Source: Apium graveolens
Taxonomy: Eukaryota; Streptophyta; Magnoliopsida; Apiales; Apiaceae
DNA length: 64,000 bases
NCBI RefSeq assembly: GCF_009905375.1
Contig: NC_133655.1
Span: 166,618,588-166,682,587 of the forward strand
Direction: 5' to 3'
Shown: piece after piece, positions 49,101 to 57,485 of the stretch
Layout: every line of letters starts with the position of its first letter
Position numbering within the stretch: the first letter of the stretch is position 1
Made by a program: the position numbers and the translations under genes
The notes under the pieces: generated by a model
What the model was told of the DNA's origin: nothing
Database searches by the model: none
The model's input: the letters and a program-made list of their open reading frames with translations, nothing else

Positions 49101-49629
49101 ACCGAATTAAAACCGAGAAACTGAACCGAGAAAATCTTTAATAATCCAACTCAAGCCCAATTGCTTAAGAAGTTGGTAAAAGCGTGATCTCTCAGAAAGT
49201 GTTTAATGACTCAATTAGACAAGTCATGGTCAACTATAACTTTCTTTATGCAAGTAAGATAGACTGGACATTCTATCGAACCGAAGTTTTGAACAAGAAA
49301 AAGCAATTTTCACTAAAAGCATGTCTCGTCGGACGGATAAATTAACAGAACAATATTAACAAAAAGAGGTCATATAAAAGCAGATTATAAAAAAAAATCA
49401 CATTAACTGACCATATGTATAGTGTATAATGATTGTGAAAAATTCATATTCATACAACATTACTAGTCTATAAATTTTGAGTTATTATAATATCAAGACA
49501 GCAAGAGACGAGGGGGCTTACAGATTTGTTGTTATCTGGTGAATTGGTTGAGTGGCGAGCCATGGGCAATGGAAGAGAGTCCAGACGGGCTAGCTTTTTC
49601 TTTGGCTCATCTGAATCTGTGTTCTCCAT
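37148..49629 (-). CDS. HUB2: HUB2 / BRE1-like 2, RING E3 ubiquitin ligase for histone H2B (18 coding exons)
   Basis: Exons, 5' to 3': 49629-49522, 46168-46007, 45912-45825, 45740-45525, 45140-44973, 44704-44511, 44402-44319, 44210-44091, 44019-43833, 43756-43596, 43342-43271, 43158-43082, 40787-40593, 39700-39628, 39538-39452, 39358-39018, 38941-38779, 37279-37148. All junctions have GT/AG and join in frame to 875 residues, close to Arabidopsis HUB2 (about 900). Start MENTDSDEPKK; the rest is mostly Gln/Glu/Lys-rich coiled coil (for example VDDLIFLGARAG and EEMFLCRLLE near the N-terminus, LRVKAANEAEA mid-protein). It ends in a C3HC4 RING: Cys823, Cys826, Cys838, His840, Cys843, Cys846, Cys858, Cys861. 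In the family, HUB1/HUB2 complexes act in the nucleus, monoubiquitinating H2B during transcription and affecting dormancy, flowering time and defence. I prefer HUB2 over HUB1 because of the VDDLI and EEMFLCRLL segments. No lesion seen. Confidence 0.95.
37280..38778 (-). other. Last HUB2 intron (1.5 kb), separating the RING
   Basis: The intron splits the RING between Cys826 and Cys838. It holds a tRNA-like SINE segment near 38380-38475 and several poly-A/T runs. No gene inside. Confidence 0.8.
38380..38475 (-). mobile_element. SINE-like tRNA-derived segment in the last HUB2 intron
   Basis: The minus strand reads GTGTGAAAGGTGCTCCTTG … AGTTCGATTCTC, resembling the pol III A/B-box layout of plant SINEs (B box around 38420-38432). 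The ends are not defined and no clear target duplication was found. Confidence 0.35.
41161..41232 (-). mobile_element. SINE-like tRNA-derived segment in a HUB2 intron
   Basis: The minus strand reads GCCTAGTGGATACCCCCTTG, an A-box-like start. About 35 bases later comes AGTTTGAATGTTCGTGCC, a B-box-like segment. The spacing fits a tRNA-derived SINE head. Degenerate. Confidence 0.4.
42295..42395 (+). other. Isolated GC-rich block inside a HUB2 intron
   Basis: About 100 bp (AGCCGGCGCGAAGGTGATCG to GTACCGCCCGATCC) with far higher GC than its surroundings. It contains GGCGC/GCGCC-type inverted words. It is not recognisable as a gene or an organellar fragment, and is probably a transposon scrap. Confidence 0.35.
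47196..48433. mobile_element. Possible 1.2-kb insertion bounded by inverted CACCTGGACT(T/C)GG
   Basis: CACCTGGACTTGG at 47196 is mirrored by CCGAGTCCAGGTG at 48421-48433. Inside are a GGACACGGGTC-type segment, TCGAC palindromes near 47861-47963 and 48287-48310, and AT-rich DNA. Part of it (47212-47340) recurs inverted at about 50877-50980 in the 5' UTR intron. No coding capacity. A family name is not possible. Confidence 0.4.
47861..47963 (+). repeat. GTCGACTAGTCGAC palindrome cluster
   Basis: GTCGACTAGTCGACT occurs at about 47864 and GTCGACTAGTCGACTAGTCG at 47943, with related GTCAAC/GTCGAT words between. Each is self-complementary. Confidence 0.7.
49042..49131 (+). repeat. Irregular AACCGA repeat
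   Basis: About a dozen AACCGA/ACCGAAACC units over 90 bp. The strand is nearly free of T. Confidence 0.75.
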
Positions 49630-51589
49630 TAAAGCCCTTCAGCAATGCTCACCATCACATACACAACAATCCAAATTCTGAATTTTTTAGCCAGGATACC
49701 TTTAGATTTTCTGTTAAATCTGACTGGTGTAGTTTTTTCTGTTTTTTATTACAAGGAAGATAAAACCGATTAGGTGCAGTGTGAAATACAGTGTTCCACT
49801 CCCACTTATCTAAATTTAAATAGTAATAAAGAGATTCATTATTACAATCCAATAAAGTAAGCAATTTTGTATTACATATTGGTTCATCAATTTTACCTTT
49901 TCCAGAACAAATAATTATTCGCCTCTGTGTTGGAAACTATATCACCAGGAAAAAATGCAATGCCGAACCTGCAACACTCATAGTCACCATGAAACTATTT
50001 AGCACAAACTTTAAAATAATGAACCTGGTCAAATTAATCATCAGTACCAAAAGTATTCTTATTAATTCGATTAATATTATAATTGATTAAACATGCAACC
50101 TTACTTTACACAATAATTTGAAATAGCACCTTAATACTTATATATGTGCAAATAATCTCGAAATAAACCAAATACTTACCTTCAGTTCCTTCAATGTCAC
50201 ATGATTTAGTAGTCCAATTAATAATCAAACTATATAATTGCAAACATCATGCAAAATCTGTAAGCATAATTAATTTTCTATAATTTAGTAATGTGACATT
50301 ATATTGTATAAAGCACAGTAAATCCTAGTCACTAGGGGCATAGTTGAAAGACTACTTGCAACATAGTCCTAATAACAGTTATAAAACAATATAGGTAAAC
50401 CAAAATATTGACCTTAGTCCTTACGTAGTAATTCTGTTCCAATGTTTTACACCTTCACGTAGTGATTCTGTTCCAATAATTTACATCTTCACGTAGTGAT
50501 TCTGTTCATATAGTCGTAAATATATTACATTTTGCTATTGTTATATTATGCATGGAGTATGCATTTAAACGGATCATGTACAACCATTACCTGTACTCTT
50601 CAATTTAACCCTCATAGCCATGTCAACCTGACATGACATGGGCGTGGGTGGGCTCTAAATCGGATCCTTCATGTAAAAACTGGACACTGTTCAAAATAAT
50701 TTACAAAACCTCACAACAACTAGTTGCTAAAAAATGATGTCCATAGATGAGTATTTATATATTATCCCTTTGATTTATGTTATAAATTTGACATATATAT
50801 AGTTCATGTGTGTTTTATTTCTGGAAGACACTAATTTTAAAAAATTAACATAAATAAAGAACATGTATAAATTCACTTATGTAAAGGTTATATGCCAAAT
50901 CCCCGCACTCGAGTCCCTAAATTTTTAAAACCAAGAATCTGACCCTTGGATCTGCACCCGTGTCCGTTGTCCGGGTAACATAGCGCAAAACGAATATCTA
51001 TACCTACCAACTACATATATAAGATACGATGGAAATAAATAAGTGAACATACATGATTATGCATAAGGTCATACGTTCTAGCAGCTTTAAAGTAACACTT
51101 AAACAACAGAAAATTTATTGAACTGCCAAAATTATGGTAAAGCTAAGAATAATACCTCTTTCGCAGATATTATTTTTTAAGAACGGGGAAGTATTCCTCA
51201 AGCGACACCAAAAGCAAGTCCGATAATATCAATATCATCAAAAAATAACCTGAAACATATTCAACAGGGAAAAAAGACATATAATAAATCAACTGTATGG
51301 CAAACTTGTCATGTAAAAGCTGAAAATGCAAAAACAATAAATTCGAGTATAGAAATCGACAAACGAGAAATCATAAAAGGCTAGGCTAGTAAACTCATAT
51401 GCTAGCTTGTGCGTGTATGTGTATCACTAATACTGAGGAGAGAATTAATTCATGAAACGAAACCCTAGAATGGAAAGATAAGCAACAATTCTATTTATAA
51501 ACACAAATATATACAAACTGAAATATATTAAATAAATTTATGTATTTATTCGTGGAAACAGAAGTACAATTGATGATCATGGTACTTAC
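49630..51589 (-). other. Probable 5' UTR intron of HUB2
   Basis: A GTAAGT donor lies at plus-strand 51584-51589, and the start codon is at 49629. The acceptor is not clear, so the exact right end of exon 1 is unknown. The stretch holds a 34-bp x3 tandem repeat (50423-50520) and a dispersed-repeat copy (50877-50980), and no gene. Confidence 0.45.
50423..50520 (+). repeat. 34-bp tandem repeat, three units
   Basis: ACGTAGT(A/G)ATTCTGTTCCAAT starts at 50423, 50457 and 50491. The third unit is partial. Confidence 0.85.
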
Positions 51590-51690
51590 AATTGATTCAG
51601 GGAGTTCCCAGTGTTAGTTTGAGCGTGTGTGTTTGAGTGGTGTCTGTTTTCAAGAGTTCTTGTTCTTGTCGGGTCAACCCATTAACCGAC
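51590..51690 (-). promoter_or_regulatory. Probable HUB2 first non-coding exon and promoter-proximal region
   Basis: Minus-strand sequence rich in CAAAC/ACACAC words ends in CCTGAATCAATT followed by the perfect plant donor GTAAGT. It is a likely leader exon of the HUB2 transcript. The transcription start lies somewhere near 51640-51750 and cannot be fixed from sequence alone. Confidence 0.4.
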
Positions 51691-52556
51691 CCGAATAAAT
51701 GGACCCACTTCTTGTTCTATTCAGAGTATACAATACGTATTTGTCATGGAATCTTGGATACCGGATTATATTAAATACACAATTATTTAAGGTAAAAAGA
51801 AGAAATATTATTTATTATAATGATCTGTATTCAATTTTTGAGGAAACTAGGGATTTTTGTCCGGGATAAGCAAGATTGTTATCCAACAATTTTTTAAACG
51901 TAAACTGTTATACAAATGAAAGCAATCGGTATATCGTATTCTGAGATGGTGAACTCTTAATTATATTAACGAACAAATAAAAAATAATAAAGATGGAACA
52001 AAAAACATAATCGTCAATTTCAAGAAAAACTACGGGAACATATTGCTTCATTAAAATCTCAAATCAATGCGAGGATTAATCGTCATTTTAAAAGAAAACT
52101 ACAGGAACCTATTGTTTCATTAAAATCTAAAATTAATGCGAGGATTATTTTCGCCAATAAGTTTTATACACTAAGCAAAATGACGATTATAAGAAGTGAA
52201 CTTAGTAAAACAAACTGAATGCTTTGTTAATTAATATAACAATAATCCTCCAGGAAGGTTCTCTCTAATAAGCAGGTTTTGATATTCATTGACATTTTTA
52301 GAAATGTTTGACAATTTTTAAGAAATCCAATAATGCATAATGTCAATGTCTAAATTGTACCGTGATGACAAACAAAATGTTGATGATCAAGTTGAGGATT
52401 AATAAAGTGCGACTATAATATGAATTAGATTAATGAAAAGATACAACATGAAAGATTAACTATCATGAATTAATGTTTAAAGAAAAAGTTGATATAATCA
52501 AAGAGAGGTCGTTTCATTAGCCAAAGCTCAAGAAAGCTAACTCAATACAAATATTA
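51691..52556. other. AT-rich intergenic DNA upstream of HUB2
   Basis: No gene. It contains a 69-bp tandem duplication (52012-52149). HUB2 promoter elements should lie in the left part, but I see no recognisable box. Confidence 0.5.
52012..52149 (+). repeat. 69-bp tandem duplication
   Basis: CGTCAATTTCAAGAAAAACT… (52012-52080) is followed directly by CGTCATTTTAAAAGAAAACT… (52081-52149). They share CATTAAAATCT and AATGCGAGGATTA. About 10 % differences by eye. Confidence 0.85.
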
Positions 52557-53046
52557 GTCTCGGACTCAGACTTCTATGATTTTGATAAGAATAGATCAGA
52601 ATATCAGAAGAGTGCATCCAACCAAAGCAGATATAGACATTGTGTGATGAAGAAAATGGCATGTCTCGATTGTACTGTTTGATCTTAGAAGTCATATGGT
52701 TGCAACCATTCAAGGTCCATTTCGGCTACTTGAGCTCCAAAACTGATACTGAATTTGGATTAGTGAATTGACTGGATTCAGGGTTTACTAAATCTTGTGG
52801 ACATTTTTGAGTAATAAACACAAATATTTTTGATCAAGTTAATATTTTTTTCTCATTATTTGAGTCAGGAAGAAAGCTGGCAGCGGGGGATGTGTTCGGA
52901 TTTATCGAAAAAGGGGAGACACCTGGGCAGTATATTGGAACTGGTCAACAAAATTGGACAACACAACTCCAGATTAGGTAAGACATAAGTATGAGATGGT
53001 GGAAGTTCTTGATGATTACTCTGAGGAGCTTGGAATCAAAATTCTC
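52557..53046 (+). pseudogene. DUF3444 domain relic (plant DnaJ-associated protein)
   Basis: In-frame pieces spell hallmark segments of DUF3444: VSDSDFYDFDKNRSE, then ENGMSRLYCLI and PFKVHFGYL, then SGGCVRIYRKRGDTWAVYWN and VRHKYEMVEVLDDYSEELG. Order and spacing match the family. It is broken by a frame change between the first two pieces, a TGA near 52771 and a TAG near 52974. The DnaJ domain and the remaining ends are absent. Intact relatives are plant proteins with an N-terminal J domain whose role is poorly known. Confidence 0.75.
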
Positions 53047-53600
53047 TGGAACATGAGGCCTAAGATTACTAACTACATACTAAAGGAATGGTTGTTATAG
53101 AGCCTATCATGCAAATGTATATGAGGAGAATTGAACATTGACATAATTACGGTTTTACAAACTATATATTGTACTAAAATATGTAGTTAGTCTTCAAAAT
53201 ATTCTATATTTGCAAATATAAGGAAGAGTGGGACGGTATTAAATTGTTTACGTCATGAATTCTCCTCATATGGTGCTACTAAGAAAGAATAAGGTGTTTT
53301 TAATACTAAGGGCAGGTTTGATAATAAGACAAACACTATTGGTCATCTTTCACCTCTGTTTGAAAAACTAAAGAGAAATGGAGGTAGCATTATTGTTGTT
53401 TTATATTTAGGTTCTAGTAATTTTTGGGTTCATATATTATGTGATGACGGTTCGGAAGTTGATTAGGTTCTCCTAAAAAACCTGTTGGTGGACAAGTTTT
53501 GCAATCAATGTATATATGATAGTTAAGTTGGGAGTTATAAAAGAAATTTTGATATTGTTTATCCACTTGTATAATATCATAATATGAACTCGTGCTATAA
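53047..53600. other. No recognisable feature
   Basis: AT-rich DNA between the DUF3444 relic and the B3 relic. Short open stretches on both strands look accidental. Confidence 0.5.
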
Positions 53601-54658
53601 ATGGTTTGTGTAGATAAGAATGATGTAAGCTGTCGGAAATTTCTATCATTAGTTACACCTTGCGCAATTTCTGATGGAGAATCTGTAAGTGTATTCACAT
53701 CATGCACTAAGATTTCTAAATATTACATTTATTCCATTCATTATTTCTGTATATATTTCATAGTTTGTGATATGGTTGAAATAATTTGTTATATTAATAC
53801 TTTATACAGGAAATTACATTCAATTTCAATGAGCGTTTTCAATTTGGTATACCACCTGTAGTTTCGTGTTCATTTAAGAATGGAAAGTGTTTTAGAGGAT
53901 ATTACTCAAGTGTGAAGGGAATGTTATTTGGTTTCCGAGAACTTGCGCATTATGCAAAACTTAACAAAGAAGACATTCTACTTTTCACATATTTGGGGAG
54001 TGGTGAGTTTATAGTTAATGTTTTTGACAATGCAAAGGTAGAGAAAGAAGTCGAGGAGGATGCAATTATTAGGTAAAATGTTCATTTTATATCATAAATT
54101 GGATTTAGATGATCAAAGGTATTATATTTACAATAGTGGATGAAATTATGAAACCTCATATATATACTCTATTTTATATGCAGAGATTAATGAAGAAGAT
54201 AACATCCACAATATTGAAAATGCGGCAAACGTGAATGCTCCAAAAGAACATATTATTGTTCAAATAAATGATCCAATGCCTAACATGTTTCAATTCAGTA
54301 GAGTTATGAGAAGGTCCCATGTGAACAACTCAGACCATGGAGTGGTACGGCTCACTTGAATGAACAATAATTTTAATGTACTAACTTAGCAATAGGAGTT
54401 ATCTAACCTTTCTTCTTAATGCAGTATATTCCTAGATATATTCAACCTGAGGCACATGAATGAGCTGCAGGAGATCAGATAGTTTTAAGGACGCAAAATG
54501 GAGATTCTCATGTGGGTCTCTTCATTGAAAAAGGAAAAGCAAGATGCTCTGTAGGCTGGGATAGGTTTGCCGAGGACAATCATTTGACTGAAGATCATAC
54601 TATTGTCTTTACATTACTTCATAACGAAGGGAATAGGGTTATTTTCCAAGTTGAATGA
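53601..54658 (+). pseudogene. B3 DNA-binding domain protein relic (REM-like), two domains
   Basis: Exon 53601-53684 (with FLSLVTPCAISDGES) joins in frame, through a GT/AG intron, to 53810-54076. Together they give one B3-like domain (FGIPPVVSCSF, GWRR-position YYSSVKGMLFGFRELAHYAKLNKEDILLFTYLG, FIVNVFD). A linker segment follows (54183-54345). A second domain at 54425-54658 (GDSHVGLFIEKGKARCSVGWDRFAEDNHL) ends in a stop. The second domain has a TGA at 54461-54463, and I could not join the linker in frame to the first domain. Intact REM-type B3 proteins are nuclear DNA-binding factors. Probably a dead copy, though an unusual splice pattern is not excluded. Confidence 0.7.
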
Positions 54659-55284
54659 CATTAACATGCTACAATTTCTGTTGACACAATGACATATTTC
54701 TAAAATTATGAAATTTACCTATTCACTTCTCACGACATAAATTATGACACTTTCCTTATTACATGCTCATAATTTCGTATATGGATGATAATGAGGATAA
54801 TAGTTATGGTCTAACGTAATATGGAATTTAGTTTCTATGCCATAATCAGTATGGCTTATACATGAATATGTTAAACACCTTAACTTTAACTGTTGACATC
54901 CTTTACACCTTTAATAAGTCATTTTTCTTATGACAAAACATGATTATCACTCTTGAAATATAGAAATTTATATTGGAACAAAATTGTATTCTCACTTGAA
55001 TAATTACGGAACTGCTGGAATAATGTAATCAATATATTTTGAAGAAAATGTAAGTTGGGATAGAAAGAAAAAATATTTATTATTTTAAATAAAAAACTAA
55101 TAACATTATTTATTAGGTCTTCAAGCCTCTACTATTTCTTCAATATCGCGGTCACTAGAAGTGTCATATGTAGATATTGGTTGTTGAAAGTTAGCACCAA
55201 AAAACACCATAATGAATTCTATAACATCACAAAGTTGGATCAAATTAGTAACTTTAAGAGTTTTCGAAAAACTAAAAATATGTA
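54659..55284. other. No recognisable feature
   Basis: AT-rich stretch between the B3 relic and the RPA1-like relic, without a credible gene or repeat. Confidence 0.5.
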
Positions 55285-55827
55285 GCTCTTTTAAGGTAAA
55301 TTGTATAGCTCTTTCCCATATTGATTACATCAGCATTCTGAAGATTAATATAAATCCTTGAAGATTTTAACAGTATCAATAACTGCTTTGACTACCAAAC
55401 AATACAAATGGATGATTTTTATGCAAAATAATCAATTTTAATAGATGATATTCAGATTATTCTGAGAAATGTAACAATCTCACCGTGCAACCATAGGGGT
55501 CTCATACTTGCCAAAATTACTATAATGGGACTTTTCAAAACTTCCTTAAACAGTGGATCAAGGGATTTAACATATTTACCCCATACAGTAACTCTAACGA
55601 CATTCCTGTTTATCAAAAGTAAATGGATATGAATGGTAGATCAGCGTGAACATTATGATATCTAATTTTAATATTATAATTTTTAAACATGTAATAAATA
55701 GATTCTTAAGGCAGAACCTTCCATCGATTATTCTAAAGCGAATAATCGTTTGATCACCAATCTTATAAGGAATAACTTGAGCATGTTCAAGATCTTCGAC
55801 AACATTAATAATATTTGGAAAAATCAT
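55285..55827 (-). pseudogene. RPA1-like OB-fold fragment (replication protein A large-subunit type)
   Basis: On the minus strand, exon 55827-55718 (IINVVEDLEHAQVIPYKIGD…IIDG) joins through a GT/AG intron to 55605-~55463 (NVVRVTVWGKYVKSLDP…SPIIVILASM). A likely third piece near 55350-55285 reads IYINLQNADVINMG. This order is that of the RPA70-like DNA-binding OB fold common in plants, including copies carried by Helitrons. Possible N-terminal pieces with stops are seen near 56250-56500. Zinc-finger and C-terminal domains are absent. Confidence 0.65.
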
Positions 55828-55987
55828 GTTATCAACTCATTATTTTATTTATATTTAAGCATTTTCATAATTTCAGAGCTTTTATATTGCTTTTATAACA
55901 TTATCAAAGCTCCTACTTTTTATAGAAAAATTGTGATTCTAAAAGAATAATTAACTGGTGGTAACACAAAATTAAAGACGGAAGACA

Positions 55988-56173
55988 GAAGATGAAGTGA
56001 CTGCAATTAGAGTAAACGGGAGATGGAAGTTGAGATTATCGATAAGTACTTGCAAAACAAGGTTTTTTGCCGATTGGAGTAAGTTTGTAAAAGATAATAG
56101 AGTAAGATTAGAGCACAATATACTCTTTAATATGACGGGATACAGAGAAAATGGAGTGAAATTTGAAATATAA
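55988..56173 (+). pseudogene. Second B3-domain fragment
   Basis: An open stretch of 61 codons to a stop: RVNGRWKLRLSISTCKTRFF then ADWSKFVKDNRVRLEHNILFNM. This is the C-terminal half of a B3 domain (W, F and N positions conserved). The first half is missing. It lies between pieces of the opposite-strand RPA1-like relic. Confidence 0.6.
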
Positions 56174-56837
56174 TTGTTTAAGAAACCACATGACATGAAC
56201 ATCGACTAAGATCAAGTCAATGCTTAGATACTTATTTTGTGACTAATCTCTTCATGTACTAATATAGATTAAGTTTAACTTTTATTTTATAATTATTATG
56301 ACAAAAGAATTTTCGCATGCTTGTTGTGGATCAAATGCTTTAGGCATTCAGACACTTGATACAAATTCCTTACTTCTCCTGCAAAATTATAAAACACTAA
56401 TAAGATTTCATTGCATCAATATTAAGATGAATATTTATAATTTTGAGTATAATAATGATTACCACTTCGATCTTCTTGCTAACTGGCATTACAGAGTCTG
56501 GAGTCATGCTAGAGTCATAAAGTCCATTAACCGTAAAACTGACAATTGGCTAACCATCATAACTTCATATCACCTAAAAATATAAGACATTATTCTAAAA
56601 CTAACAAAAGGAATTAGACTTATATCAGATATGTTAATGACTGGAATCTGAGGGGGACTTGAAACATCAGTGAGATAAAATCTTGTTATAGATGCTTAAT
56701 AAAGGTCGGTGGCATGAAATAGAAAACCGCATTTGTTGTGCTTATCTTCTCTAACAGTGATTATAGCATAAAGCTCTTTTCCATCCAAGAAAAGGAGAAC
56801 ATTAGAAACCAATTTGGGATCTTTAAAAGATAAATAC
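56174..56837 (-). other. Unassigned sequence with a coding-like minus-strand stretch
   Basis: The minus strand at about 56834-56680 is open and protein-like (SNVLLFLDGKELYAIITVRE, then HNKCGFLFHATDLY). I do not recognise it. It may be another captured exon. The rest may include degraded RPA1-like N-terminal pieces. Confidence 0.3.
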
Positions 56838-57193
56838 TGTTAGATATATTTGATAATGTCATGGCTAATATGATTTATGTTTAGTTTTCAGATCTTACTA
56901 AAACAGGATAAATCAGTACTTACTGGAAGTCAGGACTTAAGGATATCAGTACTTATATTATCAGGAGATAATCATCAGAAGATGGATATCAGAACTTAAG
57001 TGCTGAAGGACGTTCAGATAAGGACAGTAGCTGATTAAAGGAAAGAAGATCGAGATAAACATAAGAAGAGATATGCATGAAGAAGGAATTCTATAAAGAA
57101 TATAATACTTGGAAGAAAAGATATGTGATTGATATATTTTAGGAAGCAGAATTATATTCCATATTAATTAGCGATTATCTTGTAACTGTGTAG

Positions 57194-57200
57194 TATATAA
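57194..57200 (+). promoter_or_regulatory. TATA box of the SIRE-like LTR
   Basis: TATATAA in the context GTAGTATATAAACACAG, about 140 bp before the AATAAA signal. Confidence 0.6.
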
Positions 57201-57334
57201 ACACAGACATAGGGTTTACACTATAAGTGTTATCATATTCGAGAAGATTATTCGTAGTAACCCTAACAGCTCTCGTGATATTTGTTCATCACTGAGAGGT
57301 AACAGTTCCATACTGTAACAGAGTTTATTGTTTC

Positions 57335-57340
57335 AATAAA
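57335..57340 (+). terminator. Polyadenylation signal of the SIRE-like LTR
   Basis: AATAAA is followed by a GTTTGTTTTCTGTT U/G-rich stretch, as in plant 3' ends. Confidence 0.5.
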
Positions 57341-57431
57341 GTTTGTTTTCTGTTACTTGAGATATTAAAGTTCGATTTGATTGTACTTTACACTGTATTC
57401 ACCCCCTCTACAGTGTGTGTGACCTAACAAG

Positions 57432-57443
57432 TGGTATCAGAGC
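57432..57443 (+). other. Primer-binding site of the second SIRE-like element
   Basis: TGGTATCAGAGC, two bases after the LTR end; initiator tRNA-Met type. Confidence 0.92.
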
Positions 57444-57485
57444 CTATCTGTTAACGCACATACAGTTAAAGATCCAAACACAATC

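Larger units (their letters stand above)
46169..49521 (-). other. First coding intron of HUB2 (3.35 kb), rich in inserted repeats
   Basis: It separates the 36-residue first exon from the coiled coil. It holds a 1.2-kb segment bounded by inverted CACCTGGACT words (47196-48433), a GTCGACTAGTCGAC palindrome cluster within that, and an (AACCGA)-type repeat near 49042-49131. No gene inside. Confidence 0.75.
56838..57429 (+). mobile_element. 5' LTR of the second SIRE-like element (592 bp)
   Basis: It starts TGTTAGATATATTTG and ends GACCTAACA. It is homologous to the reverse complement of 10738-11344 and slightly shorter. It holds AAGTACTGA/AAGTTCTGA-type repeats, TATATAA at 57194-57200 and AATAAA at 57335-57340, giving a usual U3-R-U5 layout. 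Confidence 0.93.

Noticed and set aside
53414..53707. Minus-strand 97-codon frame as a gene
   Set aside because: It overlaps the plus-strand B3 relic exon antisense and has no recognisable motif.
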